Below, piece after piece: positions 46,913 through 55,421 of a DNA stretch of 64,000 nt (position 1 is its first letter; each line of letters starts with the position of its first letter). The position numbers and the translations under genes are program-made. The stretch comes from Photobacterium halotolerans DSM 18316. GTDB taxonomy: Bacteria; Pseudomonadota; Gammaproteobacteria; Enterobacterales; Vibrionaceae. The DNA lies in contig NZ_KE384321.1 in NCBI RefSeq assembly GCF_000425165.1, positions 6,235 to 70,234 on the forward strand, given 5' to 3'. The notes below the pieces were generated by a model. It saw nothing but the letters and a program-made list of their open reading frames with translations, made no database searches and had not been told where the DNA came from.

Positions 46913-48271
46913 TTAAAGATGTGATGCAAGCCAACGGGACAATGCGCATATGGTAAAGGCCGGATTGGCGATGCCCAGACGAGGAAAAGCGCCAGGCCCA
47001 ATGGCATACACGCCCGGCATGGCGGTTAATTCCAAATCGTTTGTTAAAGCAATATCACCGGTTCCGCCTATGGGGTGCGTACAGCTTTCGTGTTCGTACG
47101 AGCCGTAAGGGAAGATAAACCGCGTATACACGTTGGATTGTTCCGTTTCACTCAGTGCTGCCAGTGCCTGCTCTATCTCGGTACTTTCTGTCGATCCGAA
47201 GAAAGCGCCCGATTGTTCTGTCGGTGTGTCAAACAACGGTACTAAGTCTGCGCTTAACTGCTCACTGGCAAATTCAACAATGCGTCTGGCAACACGGTTG
47301 TAGTTTTCAATCCCTGCCTCTGAATGGTGTGACTGAATTTCCAGCTTTGTCTGTCCCTGACTGTAATGACAATGGAGCTGGCTGAATTCAGACTGATGCG
47401 GGTTTTGCTCAACCACGGCCATCAGTAACAAAAGGCGATCGCCGCTGTCGAGATTCGGTCGCTCAACCACAAAGATGTTGGTATTCAGGTCATGATGCTC
47501 GCTGAAACCATGCCACAACATTTCATGGCGGTATTGAGCAATGCGTTCACCCTGACCAATCTTAACGGCGATACCAATACAGTAATGATCGGTAACCTGT
47601 GCTGTGGTGGATTTTTCCAGCGATGTGGAAATAATCTTGTTATTCACCAAAGCCGATGCCGACAAAATACATTTATCGAACGGTAACGGATTCACAGTCC
47701 GCCCTTCCTGATCGATAAGAAAAAAACCTTCCGGTTTCTTTTCCACCTTGGCGACAGTCGCTCTTTCAATTCGGATCACCCCATCCCTGATAAAGGGTTC
47801 AAGCTGATATAAAGGACTGTATGACGAGAATGCTGCATTCTCGCCGACAACGGCCGCCTGAGGTGCATGAATTAAAGGCATGCCAACCGGCTGTTGCCTG
47901 GTCATTTCAGGGTATTTACCGGTAAATTCCTTCTGCAACCGCCGATACAGTCCATCATGGCCATTTAAACGCTGTTGCCAAACTTCAGGCCAGCTTGCCA
48001 GTGCCTGCGGTTCCAGCGGCAGCATGACCCCGTGATAACACAGCGAACGTCCTCCCAAACGCTCACTGATGCCACCGATGGCCCAATGCTCATCCGCCGT
48101 CCAGTGCACTTTCTTTTCATCCCCTTGCAAAACACGGGTATCGCAATGCACATGTTCTTTACGCAAATCCGGTCCGGCTTCATAAATCACAATCTTATTT
48201 CCCTGAATGGCGGAATAAAGCGCAAACTCAAGGCCAGACAGTCCCCCTCCGACTACACAAAACGTCGACAT
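46913..48271 (-). CDS. FAD-dependent GMC-like oxidoreductase
   Basis: 452 residues. The FAD dinucleotide site VVGGGLSGLEFALYSAIQG is at residues 6-24. The C-terminus PGVYAIGPGAFPRLGIANPAFTICALSRWLA resembles the GMC ending in which a His lies just before (HPIGGTGDIALT). It differs from classic GMC enzymes in the middle. It probably oxidises an alcohol of a sugar or cyclitol to a ketone, which the next enzyme would aminate. TAAGGAG precedes the ATG. Confidence 0.75.
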   Translation of the reverse strand: MSTFCVVGGGLSGLEFALYSAIQGNKIVIYEAGPDLRKEHVHCDTRVLQGDEKKVHWTADEHWAIGGISERLGGRSLCYHGVMLPLEPQALASWPEVWQQRLNGHDGLYRRLQKEFTGKYPEMTRQQPVGMPLIHAPQAAVVGENAAFSSYSPLYQLEPFIRDGVIRIERATVAKVEKKPEGFFLIDQEGRTVNPLPFDKCILSASALVNNKIISTSLEKSTTAQVTDHYCIGIAVKIGQGERIAQYRHEMLWHGFSEHHDLNTNIFVVERPNLDSGDRLLLLMAVVEQNPHQSEFSQLHCHYSQGQTKLEIQSHHSEAGIENYNRVARRIVEFASEQLSADLVPLFDTPTEQSGAFFGSTESTEIEQALAALSETEQSNVYTRFIFPYGSYEHESCTHPIGGTGDIALTNDLELTAMPGVYAIGPGAFPRLGIANPAFTICALSRWLASHL

Positions 48272-48308
48272 ATTCTCTCCTTAATTAAATCCCCTTTCGG
48301 GCGAAGAA

Positions 48309-49499
48309 TTACCGTCTGTCAGCCAGGTATAAAATAGTCAACCCGAACAAACCAACAGCCGATGAAATAAATATTGTCGTGCTGATATCAAAGAAATAAT
48401 TACCAAAGAAATAGACAACTGATGAAACCGAAGACGATACAAAGAAAGAGATCGACAGCAACGAACTGCCAACCCCCGGCCTTCCTTCTGCCAGCGACTG
48501 CAAAAATCCGATAGGGATACTGATCAGACACGCCGCACCCAGCGCGATCAATGGAACCAATATATAAACATGAACGATATTCTGAGTCACAGACAACAAC
48601 ATGGTAGATAATGAGAATATTACCGCACCCATAATTATTACACTGGATGTTTTCTTTTTTTGTGCCGTCTTAGACCAATAAAAAATAAAGAAAACCTCAA
48701 ACACAGCAATACCAGCTTCGAATACCCCGATGTCTGAATACTCACCCTTCACCTGATTAACAATAATAAAAGGTACAGTCGCATCTAAGGTAAATAGCAT
48801 GTTGGTGACAAGCGATACGCTTATCAGTTTAATAATATTCGAAGTATGGAATACTTTAGAGATAGGTTCGGAAGACAACATGGATTTATGGCTTTCATTG
48901 ACAAACTTTTCTTTAAAGTACAACATAAAAATCAGACAGCACATAATCCCAGAGAACAACCAGATAAAAATCAGCTGTTCTTTTTGCAGCGCTAGCATAC
49001 CAATCATACCCAGGGTTAACACATACCCCATCGAGTAGGTCGAACGCAGTGCCGCATTCTCATTGTGCGCATTATCAGTACCATCTACATTGCGCTTCGC
49101 CGCGGCATAACCAAAAATCAATGAGTTCAATACACAAAATACAGGCAGCAACAGACAATTAGCTAAAAAGTACGTATACTCGTTCGGCCAGACATAAAGT
49201 GTAATATTTCCAAACACACCACAGACACTGCAAATAATAATATACTTTACAAAACTGCCTTCTTTATCTGATCGCATACCAAAGTAAATACTAAAGAAGG
49301 TAATGATTACTCCAGAAAGCAGAATCACTAAACTGTAATAAATCTCCTGCAAACCAATAACATCGACACCAAAAATATTTTTATAGGGATTCACAGCAGC
49401 ATTTGCACTGGCAAACAATAAAATTGCAAATACCTGTTTGTTCATAAACAGAGAAACAGGCGAATCTGAGCGACCGAACGATTTTAAAATATTGAACAT
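48309..49499 (-). CDS. MFS transporter, sugar-efflux-like
   Basis: 396 residues from the ATG at 49499, with AAAGG upstream; an in-frame start further upstream is not supported. Twelve membrane helices in two halves. Marks of the family include YSLVILLSGVIITFFSIYFGMRSDKEG (loop 2-3 motif) and the later ISIPIGFLQSLAEGRPGVGSSLL. Its nearest look is SetA-like sugar efflux, so it is a natural exporter for the product of the two enzymes downstream. First gene of the operon; GC content is lower than its neighbours. Confidence 0.82.
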   Translation of the reverse strand: MFNILKSFGRSDSPVSLFMNKQVFAILLFASANAAVNPYKNIFGVDVIGLQEIYYSLVILLSGVIITFFSIYFGMRSDKEGSFVKYIIICSVCGVFGNITLYVWPNEYTYFLANCLLLPVFCVLNSLIFGYAAAKRNVDGTDNAHNENAALRSTYSMGYVLTLGMIGMLALQKEQLIFIWLFSGIMCCLIFMLYFKEKFVNESHKSMLSSEPISKVFHTSNIIKLISVSLVTNMLFTLDATVPFIIVNQVKGEYSDIGVFEAGIAVFEVFFIFYWSKTAQKKKTSSVIIMGAVIFSLSTMLLSVTQNIVHVYILVPLIALGAACLISIPIGFLQSLAEGRPGVGSSLLSISFFVSSSVSSVVYFFGNYFFDISTTIFISSAVGLFGLTILYLADRR

Positions 49500-50179
49500 A
49501 TAAAGCCTTTGTGTCGCATGCACTGATAAGAGCATGGTCAATTAAGGTGTGAATCTGAAATCCTGACAATTAACCGATAAGTCAGTTGGCGGAAGATTAA
49601 ACACAAGAATATGTTTTTTATATATGCAAAAGAACTTCTCTCGAGTCACTTAATACTATTTAAAGAAACAAACAGAGCTCAACAATTAAAAGCGTGATCA
49701 AGAGTAGATACCAAAAAAGGAAGCAATAAAATATAACTCTCAGCCTGATCATCATCAACAACAAACTCTCCGACAAACCACCAATGGAAGCGACAATAAT
49801 CTGCTTATCTATCGGATATAGCTACTTTATACCAAGAACAATAACACTGTTAGATCAGCCCATTAAAGATAGAATTATCATTAATTATATTTACAATCAA
49901 AGCATAATGAACCATGTACTTTTTTATAGAAAAATAATACCAGGACAGACATAAGAAGGAGGAATATCAGAAAGGAAATCAGGACAGACACAGCAGGAAA
50001 CTATCGGCAAACTATCGGGACAGGCACAGTAAAGCTCCAAGCTATCAGGACAGACACCAGATGAAACGATAAGCTATCAGGACAGACCGATTAATGCTAC
50101 GCGTCACAAGCGACTTATCGTCAGCGCCGCGTAACAATAATATGGAGAATGCGGACTCTTTATGATCAGGCACTCTGAT
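49500..50179. other. AT-rich intergenic with a repeat cluster
   Basis: About 680 bases. The first 430 (49500-49930) are AT-rich with no protein-like frame. From 49936 to 50088 five short repeats stand in line. The rest (50090-50179) is the 3' flank of the DUF2007 gene. Confidence 0.5.
49936..50088 (-). repeat. five-copy cluster of GTGTCTGTCCTGATAG-type repeats
   Basis: Five same-orientation copies of the dispersed repeat (read on the minus strand as GTGTCTGTCCTGATAGCTT). The shared GGACAG core starts at 49943, 49982, 50018, 50048 and 50080, so copies are 30-39 bases apart. The last three share CTATC before the core. Confidence 0.75.
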
Positions 50180-50596
50180 TCAAAGCTTTTCAGTGAACTC
50201 GCCACAAGCTTCGCATTGATAGCCATGGCGGTAAAAAAACAAGGGAAAGCCCAGTAAAAGGAAAACGACAAATGCAGGTCGTTTTCCCTTTGTGTACGGC
50301 AGTAAATCATGGCTGCCGCAACGCGGACAGGCATCCGCTTCCCCGGTGAAGATATGACTGTCCTCGACAGCTTGTGACTCAACAGCTTGCGAGAAGTCGC
50401 AGCTCAAAATATCACGGGCTTGTTCAGCCTGTTGTTTCGCGACCATCAGGCGTACGCCACCCATCGCATTGGAATACAGCCACTGCACATTCACTGTATG
50501 CTCGTCAGCCAGATGGCTATGAATACCGGCAGCCTCAAGGCTGGCTTTCGCAATATGCGCTTCGTGGGGAAACGAAAAACGGGCAACAACAATCAT
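50180..50596 (-). CDS. DUF2007-domain protein with zinc ribbon
   Basis: 138 residues. The N-terminal DUF2007 part (VVARFSFPHEAHIAKASLEAAGIHSHLADE, GVRLMVAKQQAEQARDIL) is a small ferredoxin-like domain also called a putative signal-transducing domain. The C-terminus has CPRCGSHD, one membrane helix (FVVFLLLGFPLFFY) and CEACGE, a zinc ribbon split by the helix. AAGGAAG precedes the ATG. It follows the DUF1428 gene on the same strand and may belong to the same ECF-controlled group. Confidence 0.75.
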   Translation of the reverse strand: MIVVARFSFPHEAHIAKASLEAAGIHSHLADEHTVNVQWLYSNAMGGVRLMVAKQQAEQARDILSCDFSQAVESQAVEDSHIFTGEADACPRCGSHDLLPYTKGKRPAFVVFLLLGFPLFFYRHGYQCEACGEFTEKL

Positions 50597-50683
50597 ATAT
50601 TCTTCCTTGTGCTTAACCAGACTGAGCGGTGCATGGCAGCACCGCGTTTCTTAGCCCCTGTCTACAGCTCCGCGCAACCGTTG

Positions 50684-51037
50684 CTAGCAATCTACGATAG
50701 TTTCGAACCCGCCATAAATAAGGCGCTTGCCATCAAACGGCATGGGGTTCAGATTCTGATCACAGATAGGATCTTTCATAAACAGAGCCATGCCTTCGTC
50801 TCGTGCCGCTTTTGAAGGCCATTGGATCCATGAAAACACCACTGTCTCACTGTCTTTACATTTAACTGCCATAGGAAAAGACGTGACTTCGCCATCTGGT
50901 ATATCATCGCCCCAGGTTTCGACCACACGCTCGGCGCCGTACTTTTTAAAGACCTGTGCGGCTTCTGCGGCATGTTGTCGGTATTCCTCTCGTTTGTCTG
51001 TTGGCACAGCGCAAACAAAGCCATCAACATAACTCAT
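50684..51037 (-). CDS. DUF1428 (YbaA-like) protein
   Basis: 117 residues: YVDGFVCAVPTDKREEYRQHAAEAAQVFKKYGA, then ERVVETWGDDIPDGEVTSFPMAVK and IQWPSKAARDEGMA match the DUF1428 family of dimeric alpha+beta-barrel proteins (YbaA in E. coli). The activity is unknown. GAGGAG precedes the ATG. It starts 17 bases after a YciI gene and is often found with ECF42-linked sets. Confidence 0.85.
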   Translation of the reverse strand: MSYVDGFVCAVPTDKREEYRQHAAEAAQVFKKYGAERVVETWGDDIPDGEVTSFPMAVKCKDSETVVFSWIQWPSKAARDEGMALFMKDPICDQNLNPMPFDGKRLIYGGFETIVDC

Positions 51038-51053
51038 GATCTTTCTCCTCTGC

Positions 51054-51452
51054 CTATGGTGCGCTACGCACCTCTGTGTCTTGATAACTCACGTTATTCT
51101 CGCCCTGCAACTCGCGTACCGGACGGATTTCTACGCTGCCGTAGCGTGCAGGCGGGATCTTACTGGCCATCTGAATCGCTTCGTTCAGATCCCGGACATC
51201 TAACAGGTAGAACCCTGCCAGCTGTTCTTTGGTTTCAGCAAACGGGCCGTCCGTAATGTCCACCTTGCCATTCCGCACGCGTAACGTGGTGGCCGTCTGG
51301 ACAGATAGCAGCGCCTCGCCTCCGATCATATAGTCACGCGACCGCAGGGATTCACCGCAATCGATACACTCACGGTTGAGCGCATCCCACTCGTCTTGCG
51401 TCAGCGCCTTCATTACTGATTCGTCGTAATAGACCAAAGCTACATATTTCAT
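51054..51452 (-). CDS. YciI-family (DGPF domain) protein
   Basis: 132 residues with the family's DGPFAETKEQLAGFYLLDVRDLNEAIQMA, here DITDGPFAETKEQ, and the opening YVALVYYDESVM. YciI-like/DGPF proteins are dimeric alpha+beta-barrels of unknown activity and are the standard genomic partners of ECF42 sigma factors. CAGGGAG lies upstream of the ATG. It is the second gene after the ECF42-type promoter. Confidence 0.88.
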   Translation of the reverse strand: MKYVALVYYDESVMKALTQDEWDALNRECIDCGESLRSRDYMIGGEALLSVQTATTLRVRNGKVDITDGPFAETKEQLAGFYLLDVRDLNEAIQMASKIPPARYGSVEIRPVRELQGENNVSYQDTEVRSAP

Positions 51453-51499
51453 CGCCCTGATACTCCCTGTCTGATTTAAGAAGCCAGCTACTGCTACTG

Positions 51500-52357
51500 C
51501 TACTGCTGGTGCTGGCTGTCGTCGCCTGGTAACATCACCATCCAGCCCATGCCAAACTTATCCGTTACCTGGCCATATAACGGTGACCAGAAGGTTTTTT
51601 CCAGCGGCATACGTACTGAACCACCGTCTGCCAGTGCATCAAATACACGACGCGCTTCCGCTTCGGAGTCAATCGTTAATGCCAGATTGAACCCGGTAAA
51701 CGGACCCTCGTCACCGCAGCCGTCTGAGGCAAAAAGTGTCATGTTTCCGACCGTAAATTCGCAGTGCATCACCTTGTTTTCAAAACCGGGAGGTAACATA
51801 CCCTCGGGCACAGGATCCGGGCTTTCATTGAACCGAAATAACATGCCCACACTGGCGCCGAGGTGTTTCTGATAATATTCCAGCGCCTCATCACAGCGGC
51901 CAGAGAAAAACAGATAGCAGTGTGATTGCGCTTTTTGCATCGAAAGCGTTTGCCGTAACTGAGTTTCTTGTGCACGAACCGTTCCGTCACTGTCGATCTC
52001 GTCAAAGTCTTCCATTTCATAAAAAGGGCGGATTTCAATGTCGGACGCTTCTTCCATCGGGTTCGGGCATTTTTTTACCCATTCAACGGCTTCATCCATC
52101 GAGTTGACGTTCCAGACCCAATAACCGGCCACTAACTCATTGGTTTCAGCAAATGGCCCTTTGGTCACGATGCGTTCACTGCCATTAAAACGCACACGAA
52201 TGCCCTCACTGCTGGGTTTTAAACCGTCGCCCGATGCCATAATGCCGGCTTTCACCAGAGTTTCGTTGAACTCGCCCATGGCCATTAACAATTCCTGGGT
52301 TGGCATCTTGCCGGCTTCCGAACTTTCACTGGCTTTCACAATTACCATGACTTTCAT
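51500..52357 (-). CDS. fusion of YciI/DGPF domain and PhnB-like glyoxalase domain
   Basis: 285 residues. Residues 1-115 are a YciI/DGPF domain (MKVMVIVKASESSEAGKMP, RIVTKGPFAETNELVAGYWVWNVNSMDEAVEWVKK). Residues 140-280 are a VOC/PhnB-type domain (CYLFFSGRCDEALEYYQKHLGA, VMHCEFTVGNMTLFASDG, FWSPLYGQVTDKFGMGWMVM). Separate genes for these two are usual in ECF42 loci, so a fusion is worth noting. AGGAG precedes the ATG. It is the first gene after the promoter at 52423-52450. Confidence 0.87.
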   Translation of the reverse strand: MKVMVIVKASESSEAGKMPTQELLMAMGEFNETLVKAGIMASGDGLKPSSEGIRVRFNGSERIVTKGPFAETNELVAGYWVWNVNSMDEAVEWVKKCPNPMEEASDIEIRPFYEMEDFDEIDSDGTVRAQETQLRQTLSMQKAQSHCYLFFSGRCDEALEYYQKHLGASVGMLFRFNESPDPVPEGMLPPGFENKVMHCEFTVGNMTLFASDGCGDEGPFTGFNLALTIDSEAEARRVFDALADGGSVRMPLEKTFWSPLYGQVTDKFGMGWMVMLPGDDSQHQQ

Positions 52358-52422
52358 TGCGCTTCTCCTGTCTGTGTATTCAGGTTGATTTAAGAGCGGC
52401 TTCTTTTTGCTCTCTACACAAT

Positions 52423-52450
52423 AGTCGAGTGAACCTTCAGAAAATCGACA
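52423..52450 (-). promoter_or_regulatory. ECF42-type sigma promoter
   Basis: On the minus strand TGTCGA (-35), 17 bases, then CGAC (-10), 70-95 bases before the YciI-PhnB start. As I recall it, the published ECF42 promoter in Streptomyces is TGTCGA with CGA or CGTC-type -10, and this matches well. The sigma gene lies immediately upstream. Confidence 0.7.
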
Positions 52451-52489
52451 ACGCGTGAAAAATTTTTTGATCTTTTGACTGGTAACTAT

Positions 52490-53767
52490 TTAAGGTGTTG
52501 TCAGCAGTGCCAACTTTCGTCTGAGAATGCGCTGTTCCGGGGCTTGCTGAGTCAGGCTCAGTGCGAGCTCAAATGCTGAGATAGCTTCTTGCACCCGACC
52601 GGCCCGGCTGAGCAATTCGCCATAGGTCGCATAGGTGAGGTGATAGGTTTGGAGGACTTTTTGTTCAAGCAGGTTTTCAACGATCTCGATCCCTGCCTGC
52701 GGACCATCACGCATCGCCACGGCGACAGCCCGATTGAGTTCAATGACTGGCGAGGGCGCCACTTGAAGCAGCAGGGAATAAAGCGACACTATCCGGGCCC
52801 AATCGGTGCTGGCCATATCCGCTGCCTGAGCATGAGCCGCCGCAATCGCGGCCTGTAATGTGTAATAGCCAATATTTCTGGTTTCCAGGGCACTCTGTAC
52901 TAAGACAATCCCCTCTTCTATCAAAGCGGCATCCCACAACCTGCGATCCTGATCTTCCAGCAATACGATGTCGCCTTGCTGATCCGTTCGGGCACCTCGG
53001 CGCGATTCATTGAGCAGCATCAGCGCCAGCAAGCCAGATACTTCAGCATCGGGCAGCAAGGATCTCACTAAACGCGCCAAACGAATGGCTTCCGCCGTCA
53101 GCTCGGAACGTGTGACACGCTCCCCCGCCGACGCAGAGTAGCCTTCGTTATAGACCAGATAGATGACAGACAGCACGGATTCGATTCTGTCCGGCAACTC
53201 AGTTTCTGAAGGCAGTTGAAAGGGAATGTTCGCTTCGCGGATTTTTGCCTTACCCCGCACAATGCGCTGGGCCATGGTGGATGGCGACGTCAGAAAAGCA
53301 CTGGCAATTTCTTCTGTGGTCAAACCACACACTTCCCTCAGCGTCAGTGCGACCTGCACTTTGGCATCTATGGCCGGATGACAGCAGGTAAAGATCAACC
53401 TCAGCTGATCGTCTTCAATCACCTGATCATCGAATTCGAATGGGCTTTCAGTGTCAGTGCGGATAAAGGATGTGTTATTGGGAGCATCGAGCAGCTCTGA
53501 GACAATCTCGACTTGCCGTTTTTGCCGGCGCAGATGATCGATGGCTTTGAAGCGCCCGACAGACACCAGCCAGGCACTGGGGTTATCAGGAATCCCCTCT
53601 TTCGGCCACTGAGTTAACGCCGTGCTGAACGCATCGTGCAGCGCCTCTTCTGCGAGATTAAAGTCACCCAGCAAACGAATTAAGCTCGCATACACTTTAC
53701 GGGCCTCGTTGCGATACAGGTTCTCTACTTTGCTTTGTACCGCTTCGCTTGTTACAGGTGATTTCAT
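52490..53767 (-). CDS. ECF42-group RNA polymerase sigma factor with C-terminal helical domain
   Basis: 425 residues from the ATG at 53767, with GAGAGAGACGA upstream. Sigma-2 region: VYASLIRLLGDFNLAEEALHDAFSTALTQW; sigma-4: ALTLREVCGLTTEEIASAFLTSPSTMAQRIVRGKAKIRE. After about residue 180 there is a long TPR-like/DUF6596 tail (YLVYNEGYSASAG, LLALMLLNESRRGARTD), the ECF42 hallmark, in place of an anti-sigma gene. The tail is needed for activity in known members. It stands upstream of three DGPF-type genes, its likely targets. Confidence 0.92.
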   Translation of the reverse strand: MKSPVTSEAVQSKVENLYRNEARKVYASLIRLLGDFNLAEEALHDAFSTALTQWPKEGIPDNPSAWLVSVGRFKAIDHLRRQKRQVEIVSELLDAPNNTSFIRTDTESPFEFDDQVIEDDQLRLIFTCCHPAIDAKVQVALTLREVCGLTTEEIASAFLTSPSTMAQRIVRGKAKIREANIPFQLPSETELPDRIESVLSVIYLVYNEGYSASAGERVTRSELTAEAIRLARLVRSLLPDAEVSGLLALMLLNESRRGARTDQQGDIVLLEDQDRRLWDAALIEEGIVLVQSALETRNIGYYTLQAAIAAAHAQAADMASTDWARIVSLYSLLLQVAPSPVIELNRAVAVAMRDGPQAGIEIVENLLEQKVLQTYHLTYATYGELLSRAGRVQEAISAFELALSLTQQAPEQRILRRKLALLTTP

Positions 53768-53827
53768 TCGTCTCTCTCGCGCTGTTCGGTTTTCTCTGAG
53801 CAATCTGAAGCGGGCGCTTACAGCACT

Positions 53828-54520
53828 TCACGACATTGCCCATTCCACGGCTTTGGCGGCATGGATGGCCGTTGTGTCGTACAAAGGAATACCAGCATGC
53901 TCCTGAGAGATTAACATACCTATTTCAGTACACCCCAAAATAACAGCATCAACACCAGCCAGCTCTAACTCATGGACGATACGAATATACTCATGACGAG
54001 ATGTCGCATTAATATTACCCAGGCAAAGTTCGTTATAAATAATGTCATGAACCTGCTTTCGATCTTTTTCGCTGGGTATGACAACCTCAAGACCGTACTT
54101 TTCCGATAAACGATCTTTATAGAAAGATTGCTCCATTGTAAAAGCGGTGCCTAAAAGGCCCACCTTGCTGATCCCGTCCTTTACAAGCTCTTCACCAGTG
54201 GCATCAGCAATATGAAGCAGGGGAATACTGATGCTCTGTTCTACCTCTGGGGCAACTTTGTGCATGGTATTCGTGCAGATCAACACAAAGTCGGCCCCCG
54301 CAGATTCCACACTTCTTGCCGCATCAACCAGTATCTCAGCCGCACCTGTCCAGTTGCCGCTGTGCTGTAATTTTTCAATAGGAGCAAAATCAACACTATG
54401 AAGAAATATTTTAGCTGAGTGGAGACCACCCAACGTATTTTTTACACCTTGGTTAATTTTCCGATAGTACCCGATCGTACTTTCCCAGCTCATTCCGCCT
54501 ATCAGCCCAATTGTCTTCAT
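53828..54520 (-). CDS. aspartate/glutamate racemase-family protein
   Basis: 230 residues. Both catalytic cysteines of the family are present: CTNTMHK (about Cys83) and LGCTEIGML (about Cys194). MKTIGLIGGMSWESTIGYYRKIN opens the protein. This is the aspartate-racemase (YgeA-like) group, which interconverts L- and D-amino acids without a cofactor. The exact substrate is not known. GGAGCGGTGAGAG lies upstream. Confidence 0.87.
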   Translation of the reverse strand: MKTIGLIGGMSWESTIGYYRKINQGVKNTLGGLHSAKIFLHSVDFAPIEKLQHSGNWTGAAEILVDAARSVESAGADFVLICTNTMHKVAPEVEQSISIPLLHIADATGEELVKDGISKVGLLGTAFTMEQSFYKDRLSEKYGLEVVIPSEKDRKQVHDIIYNELCLGNINATSRHEYIRIVHELELAGVDAVILGCTEIGMLISQEHAGIPLYDTTAIHAAKAVEWAMS

Positions 54521-54560
54521 GCGCTCTCACCGCTCCCTGAATATAGTCCTGTATCAAAAA

Positions 54561-54656
54561 TTACGCGGACAGACACAACAAATGAATCACTCAGCCTGTT
54601 TAACGTGCCTGTCCTTGTTAGTAGTTATCCCTCTTTAACATGTCTGTCCCTGCAAT
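54561..54656. repeat. three copies of the dispersed GTGNCTGTCC repeat
   Basis: One copy in minus orientation (54561-54579) followed by two in plus orientation (54604-54622 and 54639-54656). The first two form an inverted pair, like REP/BIME units. They lie between the racemase gene and the PagL-like gene. Confidence 0.7.
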
Positions 54657-54665
54657 CCCAAGCAG

Positions 54666-55214
54666 TCAAAACCGATAGCTCAATTCAATCATGTGGAAAT
54701 CAGCCCCTGTTGTATCAGATCCATTCACGCCGGCATCGGAATAATGAAGAAAACGATAGCCTAACCCCAGATTGTTAAACAGCGGCACACCAACGCCAAA
54801 AGTCAGAGCAAACTGGAAAGGCCCGCCATAGTCTTGCACTCCAAAGCGATACTTACTGAATAGTGCCCCACCGACTCCTAAATCCAGCGTAAACCGGCCG
54901 TCTTCACTGCCCAGGGTCAATTCGGGGATAGCAGAGACAACAAAAGCATTTCCCCCGTTCGCCTGCAGCATTCCGGCACTCACCATCAAGCGCGTGCCCA
55001 TTCCCCAACCAAAAGTGGAATAATCTTGCCATGGTAAGCTGAAGTTCGCCGCCAGGTCGTACACCTCAAAATCCTCCGGCGCATCATCTCCAAGTAATGT
55101 CTGCTCTGAAACACGGGCGCGAATACTGAGACTCTGTAATTTCAGCTCTTCCGGGTAGCTCTGGCTGGGGCAGGAAAGGCAACAAATGGCGATCAACATC
55201 CGTCTGAGCGACAT
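54666..55214 (-). CDS. PagL-like outer membrane acyloxyacyl hydrolase
   Basis: About 182 residues from the ATG at 55214 (MSLRRMLIAICCLSCPSQSY as signal peptide). The frame is open to 55406, but that extension runs through two copies of the dispersed repeat and has no protein character. Alternating hydrophobic strands (ELTLGSEDGRFTLDLGVGGALFSKYRF, FNNLGLGYRFLHYSDAGV) and a terminal aromatic (ELSYRF) mark a beta-barrel. HYSDAG fits the His-x-Ser active-site pair of lipid A 3-O-deacylase. No good ribosome site, so the start is uncertain. Confidence 0.68.
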   Translation of the reverse strand: MSLRRMLIAICCLSCPSQSYPEELKLQSLSIRARVSEQTLLGDDAPEDFEVYDLAANFSLPWQDYSTFGWGMGTRLMVSAGMLQANGGNAFVVSAIPELTLGSEDGRFTLDLGVGGALFSKYRFGVQDYGGPFQFALTFGVGVPLFNNLGLGYRFLHYSDAGVNGSDTTGADFHMIELSYRF

Positions 55215-55254
55215 TAAATGGCGATGAGAACCGATCACAGATCTACCAGAGGAT

Positions 55255-55294
55255 CTACCAGGACAGACATCAGTTCTACAAGGACAGACAGGTG
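55255..55294 (-). repeat. two copies of the dispersed repeat, left of the transposase
   Basis: CTACCAGGACAGACATCAG (55255-55273) and CTACAAGGACAGACAGGTG (55276-55294), both in minus orientation. A third, partial unit (CTACCAGAG) precedes them. They stand about 130 bases before the transposase start. Confidence 0.75.
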
Positions 55295-55421
55295 AAGAAA
55301 AAAACAACTTCATCAATTTCATGAGATTCTGACCCAGATCCCCACTTCGTGATTTGCTCCTTTTTTCGGCCAGCACAGACATATACTGTATATTCATCCA
55401 GCTCAATTATTGTGACTCCCA

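Noticed and set aside
49936-50088. CRISPR array
   Set aside because: The repeats are short, degenerate and 30-39 bases apart with no true spacers, no leader and no cas genes. They belong to the dispersed repeat family.
55215-55406. N-terminal extension of the PagL-like gene
   Set aside because: This 64-codon stretch passes through two dispersed repeats, has no secretory features and would place the signal peptide inside the protein.
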